This document shows, piece by piece, positions 32,694 to 40,633 of a DNA stretch of 51,569 nucleotides. Position 1 is the stretch's first letter. Each line of letters starts with the position of its first letter. Both the position numbers and the translations under genes were made by a program. The notes below the pieces were generated by a model that was not told the origin of the DNA, did no database searches, and saw only the letters and a program-made list of their open reading frames with translations. Location of the stretch: the NCBI GenBank assembly GCA_903825285.1, contig CAIJZY010000032.1, positions 1 through 51,569 of the forward strand. The letters run 5' to 3'. Origin of the DNA: an uncultured Opitutia bacterium (GTDB lineage Bacteria > Verrucomicrobiota > Verrucomicrobiia > Opitutales > Opitutaceae).

Positions 32694-33938
32694 GTGACCT
32701 CGCGCGAACGCATCCTCGCCGCCATCGAGCACCGCGAGCCCGACCGCGTGCCGCTCGACCTCGGGTCCACGCCGAGCTCCGGGATCTCGGCCATCGCGTA
32801 CGGCCGGCTGAAGCGCCACCTCGGCCTCGCCGGCGGCCACACGCGGGTCTACGACGTCGTGCAGCAGCTCGCGCAGCCGGAGGACGCGCTCCTCGACCGC
32901 TTCGGCGTGGATGTGGTGGACATCGGCCGGGCCTTCAACCCCGGCGACGAGGCGTGGTATGATTTCCAGCTCGGCGACGGCCAGCCGGCGCAGTACCCGG
33001 CATGGTTTCACCCCGAGCGGCGGCCCGACGGATCGTTCGTGGCGCGCGCGGCGGACGGCACCGTGATCGCGCACATGCCGGCCGGCGGCACGTTCTTCGA
33101 CCAGGCCTGCTTCCCTTACGTCGACGGCTATCCGCCGGACTTCCGCGACCTCGATGCCGCGATGGGCCGGATCCTCTGGGCCGCCCTCGTCCACAGCCCG
33201 TGGGACCATGCGCGCGATCCGGATTTCTGGCCGACCCTGCGTGCGCAGGCGCAGGCGCTGCGCGGCACCACCGACCGCGCGCTGATGATCGTGATCGGCT
33301 GCAATCTGTTCGAGTGGGGCACGTTCCTGCGCCGGGTGGACGGGTTCCTCTACGACCTCGCGGCCGAGCCCGCGGCCGTGGAGACGCTGCTCGACGCGCT
33401 GATGGAGCGCCACCTCGCGGCGCTGGCCAAGGTGTGCACCGCGGTCGGCGATGTCGCGGACATCTGCCGGTTCGGCGACGACCTCGGCACGAATGGCGGG
33501 CCGTTCATGTCGCCGGCCATGTACCGGCGCTTCTTCAAGCCGCGCCACGCGCAGCTGTGCGCCTACGTGCACCACCACAGCCGCATGAAGACCTTCCTCC
33601 ACTCCTGCGGCTCGATCCATGCGCTCCTGCCCGACCTGATCGAGGCGGGCTTCGATGTCATCAACCCCGTCCAGACCAACTGCCGCGACATGGAGTCCGC
33701 GCGGCTCAAGCGGGAGTTCGGCCGTGACCTCTGCTTCTGGGGCGGCGGCTGCGACACGCGGCACGTGCTGCCGACCGCGGCGCCGGCGGAGGTCGCGCGC
33801 CATGTCCGGGCCCAGCTCGAGGTGTTCGCCCCCGGCGGCGGCTTCGTCTTCAACACCGTGCACAACATCCTCCCCGAGGTGCCGCCGGAGAACATCGTCG
33901 CGATGTACCAGGCCCTCGCCGACTACAACGGGCGATGA
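32694..33938 (+). CDS. UroD-superfamily protein in the rhamnose operon (second)
   Basis: A 414-residue TIM-barrel protein starting at GTG 32694, 6 bases after rhaM. Opening TSRERILAAIEHREPDRVPLDLGSTPSSGIS is family-typical. H303 and C305 (MKTFLHSCGSIHALLPDLIEAGFDVINPVQ) form an H-x-C pair; C347 and C353 follow in LCFWGGGCD. At the position of the third zinc ligand it has FVFNTVHNILPEVPPENI with H390 instead of Cys. It differs clearly from the first copy, so the two probably have different substrates or form a heteromer. Enzyme activity is unknown. Confidence 0.78.
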   Translation: MTSRERILAAIEHREPDRVPLDLGSTPSSGISAIAYGRLKRHLGLAGGHTRVYDVVQQLAQPEDALLDRFGVDVVDIGRAFNPGDEAWYDFQLGDGQPAQYPAWFHPERRPDGSFVARAADGTVIAHMPAGGTFFDQACFPYVDGYPPDFRDLDAAMGRILWAALVHSPWDHARDPDFWPTLRAQAQALRGTTDRALMIVIGCNLFEWGTFLRRVDGFLYDLAAEPAAVETLLDALMERHLAALAKVCTAVGDVADICRFGDDLGTNGGPFMSPAMYRRFFKPRHAQLCAYVHHHSRMKTFLHSCGSIHALLPDLIEAGFDVINPVQTNCRDMESARLKREFGRDLCFWGGGCDTRHVLPTAAPAEVARHVRAQLEVFAPGGGFVFNTVHNILPEVPPENIVAMYQALADYNGR

Positions 33939-33999
33939 CACGGACACGGCGGGATTTCTGATTGCCTGCGCCGCCGCCGCGGTTACTTCCGGGGGCTTC

Positions 34000-34386
34000 A
34001 TGCGCCGCCGCGTCTCCACCCTCGCCCTGCTGCTCGCCTGGCTCTGTGCCAACGGCGCGCTCCTCGACGGCGTGCAGGTGTTCGCCTGGGCGAAGATGTT
34101 TCGGGACTACGCGCGGGTGCTGCCCGCGGCGCAGGCGCTGCGCCTGACCTTCGACGGGACCAAGCCCTGCGAGATCTGCTGCTTAATCCACCAGGCGGAG
34201 GAGACCCGGCGCGAGCAGCTGCCGCGCGACGCCGCCCTGGGCGGCGGGACGGAGAAGCTGCTGCTGGTTTCCGAGGCGCCGGCGCCGATCGTGATCGCCG
34301 CGCCGGCTTCGGCGTGGCCGGCGCCCGCGGACACCGCGGGCCTCACGCGGACCGATCCGGTTCCCGTGCCCCCGCCGCGGGTCTGA
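34000..34386 (+). CDS. Small exported protein with CEICC motif
   Basis: A 128-residue protein starting at ATG 34000 with a signal peptide or anchor (VSTLALLLAWLCANGALLDGVQVFAW). The central segment FDGTKPCEICCLIHQAEETRREQLP has a C-x-x-C-C cluster with a following His, suggesting metal or thiol chemistry. The C-terminus is Pro/Ala-rich and disordered. The next gene encodes an outer-membrane-like protein with its own Cys cluster. The family is not recognised; a metal-related role is inference. Confidence 0.6.
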   Translation: MRRRVSTLALLLAWLCANGALLDGVQVFAWAKMFRDYARVLPAAQALRLTFDGTKPCEICCLIHQAEETRREQLPRDAALGGGTEKLLLVSEAPAPIVIAAPASAWPAPADTAGLTRTDPVPVPPPRV

Positions 34387-34524
34387 GCCGTCTTCCCCCG
34401 CGTCGGCCGCATCGCCGGAGGCTTTCTCCGGACGTGGCCGTTTCCGCACGCCCTTCCCCCGGGCGCGCCCATCCGCCTGTTTGATTTTTCTGGCCGGCCC
34501 CGTCCGGCCGCATCCTTGAATTCC

Positions 34525-35481
34525 ATGAAATCCTTTTTTCCTTCCGCGTTCTTTCTCCCGCTGGCCTTGACCGTCATTCCCGCCGCCTCCGCGTGCTCGC
34601 AGTGCGGCTGTTCCCTCAGCTCCGACTGGGCCCTCCAGGGCTACGCCGCCCAGCCCGGGGGCGACTTCGACCTGCGCTTCGAATACCTCGATCAGACCGG
34701 GCTCCGCCATGGCGCGAGTGGCGCCGACCGCGCCGCCTTCGCGTTTCCCGCGGACACGGAGGTCCAGCAGCGCACGCTGACGCGCAACCTCTGGCTCGAT
34801 CTCGATCATCCCCTCGCCCCGGCGTGGAGCCTGGCCCTCCAGGTGCCGTTCACCGACCGGTTCCACACCACGGTGGCCGAGGGCGACACGGCCGTTTCCA
34901 CCTCGGACGCGTCCGGGCTGGGCGACGTGCGCTGCCTGGTCCGCTATCAGCCCGCGGGGTCCAAGGGCGGCCTGAGCCTGCAGTTCGGCCTGAAGCTCCC
35001 CACCGGGCGTTTCGGCCAGACCTTCAGTGCGGGTCCGCAGGCCGGCGAGCTGCTTGACCGCGGCCTGCAGCTCGGCACCGGCACGACCGACCTGCTGGCC
35101 GGCATCGCCGGCTTCGCGCGCCCGGCGGAAAACCTCGGCGCCTTCGCCCAGGCCGCGCTGACCCAGCCCGTGGCCGGGCGCGCCGGATTCCTCCCGGCCA
35201 CCACGGTGAACCTCAACGGCGGCGTCCGGTGGCTCAACCCCAGCGCATTCACGCCGCAGCTGCAGGTGAACGTGAAGGTCGAGGGCCGCGAGCACGGCGC
35301 CCAGGCCGACACGGCGAACAGCGGCGGGGTTTTCGCCTATGTGAGCCCCGGCGTCACGCTCGAGGCGGGGGCCCGCGCCACCGCCTTCGCGTTCGTGCAG
35401 TTGCCCGTGCTGCAGCGCGTCAACGGCCTCCAGCTGGAACCCAAGTGGATCGTTTCACTCGGCAGCCGCTGGCGCTGGTAG
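34525..35481 (+). CDS. Outer-membrane beta-barrel-like protein with N-terminal CxxCxC
   Basis: A 318-residue protein starting at ATG 34525 (an in-frame TTG three codons earlier is less likely). A signal peptide ends at ASACSQCGCSLSSDW, leaving a mature N-terminus that begins with the C-x-x-C-x-C cluster. The rest alternates polar and hydrophobic residues with Gly turns (FDLRFEYLDQTGLRHG, LQFGLKLPTGRFG, ATTVNLNGGVRWL) and ends SLGSRWRW with an aromatic terminal residue, as beta-barrels do. I recall similar proteins near thioredoxin-like genes in other bacteria, but cannot verify this here. A metal or redox role is inference. Confidence 0.68.
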   Translation: MKSFFPSAFFLPLALTVIPAASACSQCGCSLSSDWALQGYAAQPGGDFDLRFEYLDQTGLRHGASGADRAAFAFPADTEVQQRTLTRNLWLDLDHPLAPAWSLALQVPFTDRFHTTVAEGDTAVSTSDASGLGDVRCLVRYQPAGSKGGLSLQFGLKLPTGRFGQTFSAGPQAGELLDRGLQLGTGTTDLLAGIAGFARPAENLGAFAQAALTQPVAGRAGFLPATTVNLNGGVRWLNPSAFTPQLQVNVKVEGREHGAQADTANSGGVFAYVSPGVTLEAGARATAFAFVQLPVLQRVNGLQLEPKWIVSLGSRWRW

Positions 35482-35491
35482 GCCCCGCTCA

Positions 35492-35518
35492 CCCCGTCCC
35501 GGGCCGACCGGGACGGGG
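35492..35518 (+). terminator. Strong hairpin after the CxxCxC gene
   Basis: An 11-base perfect stem, CCCCGTCCCGG with CCGGGACGGGG, and a 5-base loop, 10 bases after the stop codon. There is no T-tract, so it may need Rho or act as an RNA-stabilising hairpin. It separates the Cys-rich proteins from the sigma-factor unit. Confidence 0.55.
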
Positions 35519-35588
35519 CCAAGGCCGGAAGAATGCACTGGACTTGCCGGCCGCGGGCCACGATTGAAGGCGCGTCCGATTTCCTGAC

Positions 35589-36116
35589 GTGAGCACACCG
35601 CTTCCCGAACAAGACCGCTGGTTCAGGGCCGAGGTGCAGGTGCACGGGGCGATGCTCCGCTCCTGGCTGCGCGGGCGGTTCCCCGCGCTGCGGGATGTGG
35701 ACGACGTCGTGCAGGAGGCCATGAGCCGCGTGTGGCAGGCGCACCAGGCCGGCTCGGTCGACGCGGTCAAGGCGTTCCTCTTCACCACGGCCCACCACTT
35801 GGCGGTCGATGAAATGCGCCGTCGCCAGATCGTCACCGTGGAGTACTTAGCGGAAATCACGGAGCTGTCCGTCTACGATGACAGACCCACCGCTGCGGAC
35901 GCCGCGGCCCGGGCCCAGGAACTCGAACTATTGACCCAAGCCATCCAACAACTTCCCGACCGGTGCCGCCAGGTGCTGACCCTCCGCAAGATCTACGGGC
36001 TGTCCCAGCGCGAGATCGCGGCCCAGCTTGGCATCACGGAGCACACGGTCGAGGCCCAGATTGGCAACGGCATGCGCCGATGTGCCGACTTCCTCGCCCG
36101 CCACGGACTCCCCTGA
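35589..36116 (+). CDS. ECF RNA polymerase sigma factor, FecI-like
   Basis: A 175-residue sigma-70 family protein starting at GTG 35589. Region 2 (about 20-90) reads MLRSWLRGRFPALRDVDDVVQEAMSRVWQAH then AFLFTTAHHLAVDEMRRR. Region 4 (about 110-165) reads AIQQLPDRCRQVLTLRKIYGLSQREIAAQLGITEHTVEAQI, the HTH that reads the -35 box. The next gene is FecR and then a TonB receptor with an N-terminal signalling domain, the classical cell-surface signalling trio. It should drive the receptor gene when the ligand binds outside. Confidence 0.92.
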   Translation: MSTPLPEQDRWFRAEVQVHGAMLRSWLRGRFPALRDVDDVVQEAMSRVWQAHQAGSVDAVKAFLFTTAHHLAVDEMRRRQIVTVEYLAEITELSVYDDRPTAADAAARAQELELLTQAIQQLPDRCRQVLTLRKIYGLSQREIAAQLGITEHTVEAQIGNGMRRCADFLARHGLP

Positions 36117-36124
36117 CTTTCTTC

Positions 36125-37180
36125 ATGAACCCCGACCCCAAGCCTGCCGCTACCGACACCCTCGATGCGGCGGCCGCCCAGTGGCTCGCCCGTCGAGACC
36201 GCGGCCTCACTCCCGCCGAGCAGGATTCCTACCTGCAGTGGCTGAGCCAGGACCCGCGTCACGGCCCGGCCATCGCGCGGCAGGAGAAATCCTGGCAGGC
36301 GCTGGACGCGCTCACGCACTGGCGACCGGAGCACAGTTCCATCCCGAATCCCGACCTGCTGGCCCCGCACCGCCCGGCCCGGATCTACTGGCTGTCCACC
36401 GCCCTCGCCGCCGCCGCGGCCGTCACCCTTTCCTTCTACCTCTGGTCGGCGTCGCCCTTCGGCCCGGACCGGCCGCGCCACGAGGCGATCATCCACCCGG
36501 GACCCGAGCGGCAGACGCTCGCCGACGGCTCGGTCGTTGAGCTCAACCAGGGTGCCCAGATCGAGGTCCGCTTCACCCCGGGCGAGCGCCACGTGCGCCT
36601 GGTGAGCGGCGAGGCCTTCTTCACCGTGGCCAAGAACGCGGCCCGGCCGTTCTTCGTCGACACCGACAAGGTGTCCGTGCGTGCCGTCGGCACCGCCTTC
36701 AGCGTCTCCCTCACCAAGTCCGAGGTCGCCGTGCTGGTCACCGAGGGCCGCGTGCAGGTCCTGGAGCATCGGCTCACGAGCGAGACCCCGGCGGTCAGCG
36801 CCCCGAAGGTCAGCGTCCAGGAGCCGGTCTTCCTCTCCGGCGGCCAGCGCGCCGCCATCGATCTGGCGCCCGTCGCGCCGACCGCGGCCATTGCGCCCGT
36901 GGTGCAGGACCTCACGCCCGCCGCGATCGATCGCGCGCTTTCCTGGCAGGGCCTGCGGCTGGAATTCGTCAACATGCCGCTGGGCGATGTCGTGGCGGAG
37001 TTCAACCGCTACAACCGTCACAAGCTCGTGGTGGGCGACGCCGAGGCTGCGGCCATTCTCGTCGGCGGCAATTTCCGGGCGGACAACGCCGCCGGCTTCG
37101 TGCGCCTGCTGGAGGCCGGCTTCGGCATCACAGCCGAGCCCAACGGCGACAATGTGACCCGGCTGCGCCGGGCGCGTTAA
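36125..37180 (+). CDS. FecR-family anti-sigma/sigma regulator
   Basis: A 351-residue inner-membrane protein 8 bases after the sigma gene. Residues 12-75 are the cytoplasmic FecR N-domain (AAQWLARRDRGLTPAEQDSYLQWLSQDPRHGPAIAR). One transmembrane helix follows at about 81-102. The periplasmic FecR domain comes next (RQTLADGSVVELNQGAQIEVRFTPGERHVRLVSGEAFFTV). The end (LRLEFVNMPLGDVVAEFNRYNRHKLVV) is an STN-like domain of the kind also found at the start of the receptor. It passes the receptor signal to the sigma factor. Confidence 0.92.
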   Translation: MNPDPKPAATDTLDAAAAQWLARRDRGLTPAEQDSYLQWLSQDPRHGPAIARQEKSWQALDALTHWRPEHSSIPNPDLLAPHRPARIYWLSTALAAAAAVTLSFYLWSASPFGPDRPRHEAIIHPGPERQTLADGSVVELNQGAQIEVRFTPGERHVRLVSGEAFFTVAKNAARPFFVDTDKVSVRAVGTAFSVSLTKSEVAVLVTEGRVQVLEHRLTSETPAVSAPKVSVQEPVFLSGGQRAAIDLAPVAPTAAIAPVVQDLTPAAIDRALSWQGLRLEFVNMPLGDVVAEFNRYNRHKLVVGDAEAAAILVGGNFRADNAAGFVRLLEAGFGITAEPNGDNVTRLRRAR

Positions 37181-37342
37181 TCCTTCCCCCGGGTCGGCTT
37201 ACGGGCGGGCCGGTCGCGGTGGTGCCGGACCGGAAAAATCCCGTAAAATCAACCTAACGGAAATCGGCGGCCTGCTCGTCAGACAGAGATGACAGCCGCC
37301 GGACAGCCCGCGTCGTCCGACCCTGTCCACCACACACCAACC

Positions 37343-40300
37343 ATGACCTCCCCCCGCTTGCCTGCCCGGCCCCTGCGCCGCCAGGCTTTCCTCACACGGC
37401 TGGCTAGCGCCGCCGTTTTGTCCGCTGCCCTGAGTCTCGCCGCCAACGCCGCCGATGTGGGCAAGAAGGCCTACGACCTTCCCTCCGGTGACGCCGCCGC
37501 GACCCTGAAGCAGTTCTCGGCCCAGTCGGGCGAGCAGATCGTTTATCCCGTCGAGCAGGTGTCGGGCGCGAAGACCAACGCCGTGAGCGGCGACCTGACC
37601 GCCCGCGAGGCCCTCGACCGCATGGTCGCCGGCACGGACCTGGTCGTGGTGCAGGATGATAAGACCGGGGCGCTGGCCGTGAAGAGGGCCGCCGGCCCAA
37701 ACGGCTCAAGGGTGGCGCAGAACAGCAGCCACCCCAGCACGGAGGGGGAAAATCCTGAGCTGAAGGTCGTCAAGCTCGAGCAGTACCAGGTGCTCGGCAC
37801 GCGCATCCGCCAGGCGGATATCGTCGGGCCGTCGCCCGTCAGCTCGTACAACTCCGACTACATCCGCGAGTCGGGTGCCATGACCCTGGCGGACTTCATC
37901 AACCGCATCCCGCAGAACTATTCCGGCATCGCCTCGGGCCGCGGCAGCGCCCCGAACGAGCTCAACCCCGAGTTCGGCCAGCGCACGGAGACCACTTCCC
38001 CGGCGTTCAACTTCGTGCTCGGCGCCTCCGACGCCCCGCCCGCGCAGACCGGCGTCTCCGGCGTCAACCTCCGCGGCCTCGGCTCCGCCTCGACCCTCGT
38101 GCTGGTGGACGGCCGCCGCGCGGTCCAGTCCGGCAACGGCAACCGCTCGACCGACACCCGGCAGGGCTTCGTGGACCTGAACACGATCCCGCTCAGCATG
38201 ATTGACCACATCGAGATCATCACCGACGGCGCCTCCGCCATCTATGGCGCCGACGCGGTGGCGGGCGTGATCAACATCGTGCTCAAGAAGAACTACACCG
38301 GCACCGAGATCAACGGCAGCTACATGGCCACCCAGCATGGCGGCGGCCGCGAGCGCACCCTGTCCGTCCTCTCGGGCTTCTCCTACGGCAAGCTCTCCGG
38401 CACCGTGAACGTGGAGTACTTCGACCGGCAGAACGTCAAGGCCTCGGACCGCAGCTTCTCCAAGAACCAGGACCACAGCGGCATCGCCGTGGCCACGATC
38501 ACCGCCACCGGCCAGCCCAAGATGGGCGTGGATTTCCGGCTGAACTACGGCTATCCCGCCGTCGTCCAGGCCTCGGGCGGCACCGTCAGCGGCACCTTCA
38601 ATGCCATCCCCGGCATCCGCGTCGTCATGGTGCCCGTCGGCTCGGCGACCACGCCCGGCCTCAACCAATTCATCCAGGTGACCACACCGGCCGGCCCGGG
38701 CGCCACCGCGGTCAACGCCGTCTATCAGCGTCGTCTGAACACCGCCTCGTACCTGGATCTCGTGCCCGAGAGCAAGCGCTCCGGCGCCAGCGGGAACATG
38801 CAGTACGTCTTCAATGACCGCCTGGAGGCCTACGGCAGCTACCGCACGAGTATCACCCGCGGCAACTTCAACACGCAGCCCACCACGTCCCTCTGGGGCT
38901 CGTTCGGCTCCGCCATCACCGTGCCCGCCGCCTTCAATCCGTTCAACCAGAACGTCACCGTCGGCATGGTGCTGACCGAGTGGGGCTCGCAGCAGCAGAA
39001 GACCCGCACGATCGAGAACGCCGTCGCCGGCGGCCTGCGCGGCAAGTTCGGCCAGACCTGGCAGTGGGATCTCGGCGTCACCTGGGAGCTCCAGTCGCTC
39101 CTCCAGGTCACGCGCAACTTCAACGGCGCCGGGCTTTCCAACCTGGTGACGTCCGCCGACCCCGCGACGCGCTTCAACCCGTTCATCGACTCCACCGCGG
39201 CCGGCGCCCCGTCGCAGGCGGCGCTGCTCGAGACCCTCTCGGTCTATCCCTTCCTGAACACGGACTCGCGCCAGACCGGCCTCGACTTCGAGGCCGACGG
39301 CGACGTGGTCAGCGTCCCCGGCGGCGTGGTGAAGGCGGCCTTCGGCGGTTCCGAGACCCGGGACTCCGTGGACAGTTCGTCCAACAAGTACTCCTCCGCC
39401 GCCTCGCCGGTCGTGACCAACACCTACGTCTCCGGCGGCCAGCGCAGCAACGCGGTGTTCGCCGAGGTCAGCCTGCCGGTGTTCGGCCGGCCGAACGAGC
39501 GCGCGATGTTTCACCGCCTCGATTTCCAGGTGGCCGGACGCTATGAGGTCGTCGGACCGTTCTCCAAGGGTGTGCCGAAGTACGGCGTGTCCTGGGCGCC
39601 GGTGGACTCGCTCCTCATCCGCGGCAGCTGGAGCCAGGGCTTCCGCGCCCCGGGCGTGACGGAGTACCTCACGGCCCCAACCACGACGACCTCGTCGGTC
39701 ACGGACCCGCTGCGCACCCCGGCCTCGACCACCGGCGTGGTCGTGACCACCGGCTCCAACCCGGTCCCGAAGCCCGAGCTCTCCGACACCACGTTTGCCG
39801 GCATCGTTTACGAGCCCGCCTTCCTCAAGGGCCTCAGCTTCCAGGGCAACTATTACGACACCAAGCAAACGGACGTGCTGCAGCTGCTGTCCGCCCAGAC
39901 CATCGTCAACAACGAGCCGCTGTTCCCCGGTCGGGTCACGCGCGCCGCGGCCACCGCCGCCGACATCGCGCTGAACCAGCCCGGCCAGATCACCGCGATC
40001 AGCCGCGTGTTCGTGAACTTCGGCCAGGTGGAGAACCGCAGCCTCGACTACAGCGTCGACTACACCCTCCCCTGGCAGCAGCTCGGCCACTGGCGCGTCG
40101 CCGTCAGCGCGAGCCACACGCTCAAGGCCCTGCGCCAGGTTGCCCCCGGCCAGCCCGCGGTGGTCCTCGACGACGACACCGCCTCCCCGCCGAAGTGGAC
40201 CTACAACGGCTCCCTCTTCTGGCACGGCGGCGCGTGGAACGCCTCGATGTTCCTGTGGTACATGGACGGCTTCAACTCCAACAGCGCGGGCAACATCACC

Positions 40301-40555
40301 GTGGTCAACAACTCCGCGGTGGTCTTCTACTCGACCCCGGCCGTCATGAAGATCGACCTGCGCCTCGGCTATGAGTTCAAGAAGGCGATCTGGCGCGGCC
40401 ACGGCCGCGGCCTGCGCGTACTCGCGGGCGTGGACAACGTCTTCGACAAGAAGCCGCCGTTCTCCGACACGATCTGGGGCTACAACGCGGGTCTCCATGA
40501 CCAGCTGATCCTCGGCCGCGCGTTCTCCGTTTCGTTCACCATCCCGGTGGACTAA
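37343..40555 (+). CDS. TonB-dependent receptor with N-terminal STN signalling domain
   Basis: A 1070-residue outer-membrane protein. A signal peptide (SAAVLSAALSLAANA) precedes an STN domain (KKAYDLPSGDAAATLKQFSAQSGEQIVYP). The plug carries LADFINRIPQNYSG, STLVLVDGRRAV and IDHIEIITDGASAIYGADAVAGVINIVL. A long beta-barrel ends in SVSFTIPVD. ATG 37343 is chosen because the signal peptide then starts close by; ATG 37289 would add 18 residues. The STN and the upstream sigma/FecR pair mark it as a signalling receptor. Its cargo (siderophore, sugar oligomer, other) is unknown. Confidence 0.92.
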   Translation: MTSPRLPARPLRRQAFLTRLASAAVLSAALSLAANAADVGKKAYDLPSGDAAATLKQFSAQSGEQIVYPVEQVSGAKTNAVSGDLTAREALDRMVAGTDLVVVQDDKTGALAVKRAAGPNGSRVAQNSSHPSTEGENPELKVVKLEQYQVLGTRIRQADIVGPSPVSSYNSDYIRESGAMTLADFINRIPQNYSGIASGRGSAPNELNPEFGQRTETTSPAFNFVLGASDAPPAQTGVSGVNLRGLGSASTLVLVDGRRAVQSGNGNRSTDTRQGFVDLNTIPLSMIDHIEIITDGASAIYGADAVAGVINIVLKKNYTGTEINGSYMATQHGGGRERTLSVLSGFSYGKLSGTVNVEYFDRQNVKASDRSFSKNQDHSGIAVATITATGQPKMGVDFRLNYGYPAVVQASGGTVSGTFNAIPGIRVVMVPVGSATTPGLNQFIQVTTPAGPGATAVNAVYQRRLNTASYLDLVPESKRSGASGNMQYVFNDRLEAYGSYRTSITRGNFNTQPTTSLWGSFGSAITVPAAFNPFNQNVTVGMVLTEWGSQQQKTRTIENAVAGGLRGKFGQTWQWDLGVTWELQSLLQVTRNFNGAGLSNLVTSADPATRFNPFIDSTAAGAPSQAALLETLSVYPFLNTDSRQTGLDFEADGDVVSVPGGVVKAAFGGSETRDSVDSSSNKYSSAASPVVTNTYVSGGQRSNAVFAEVSLPVFGRPNERAMFHRLDFQVAGRYEVVGPFSKGVPKYGVSWAPVDSLLIRGSWSQGFRAPGVTEYLTAPTTTTSSVTDPLRTPASTTGVVVTTGSNPVPKPELSDTTFAGIVYEPAFLKGLSFQGNYYDTKQTDVLQLLSAQTIVNNEPLFPGRVTRAAATAADIALNQPGQITAISRVFVNFGQVENRSLDYSVDYTLPWQQLGHWRVAVSASHTLKALRQVAPGQPAVVLDDDTASPPKWTYNGSLFWHGGAWNASMFLWYMDGFNSNSAGNITVVNNSAVVFYSTPAVMKIDLRLGYEFKKAIWRGHGRGLRVLAGVDNVFDKKPPFSDTIWGYNAGLHDQLILGRAFSVSFTIPVD

Positions 40556-40593
40556 TCCCCAGGGATCAGTCCATTAACCCCTAAATTCAGGGC

Positions 40594-40614
40594 ACCCGCC
40601 GCCCCGCGGCGGGT
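40594..40614 (+). terminator. Hairpin between the receptor and thioredoxin genes
   Basis: A 9-base perfect stem, ACCCGCCGC with GCGGCGGGT, around a 3-base loop, followed by the pyrimidine-rich CCCTTCCCTTTCTCCC. It begins 38 bases after the receptor stop and ends 19 before the next start. It may terminate or attenuate transcription into the thioredoxin-like gene. Confidence 0.5.
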
Positions 40615-40633
40615 CCCTTCCCTTTCTCCCAAT

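Noticed and set aside
34415-34509. Two 6-base GC-rich stem-loops between the CEICC and CxxCxC genes
   Set aside because: Short stems, no following T-tract; not called as terminators.
37706-40498. 930-codon open frame antisense to the TonB receptor
   Set aside because: No recognisable domain; opposite strand encodes a full receptor with all motifs.
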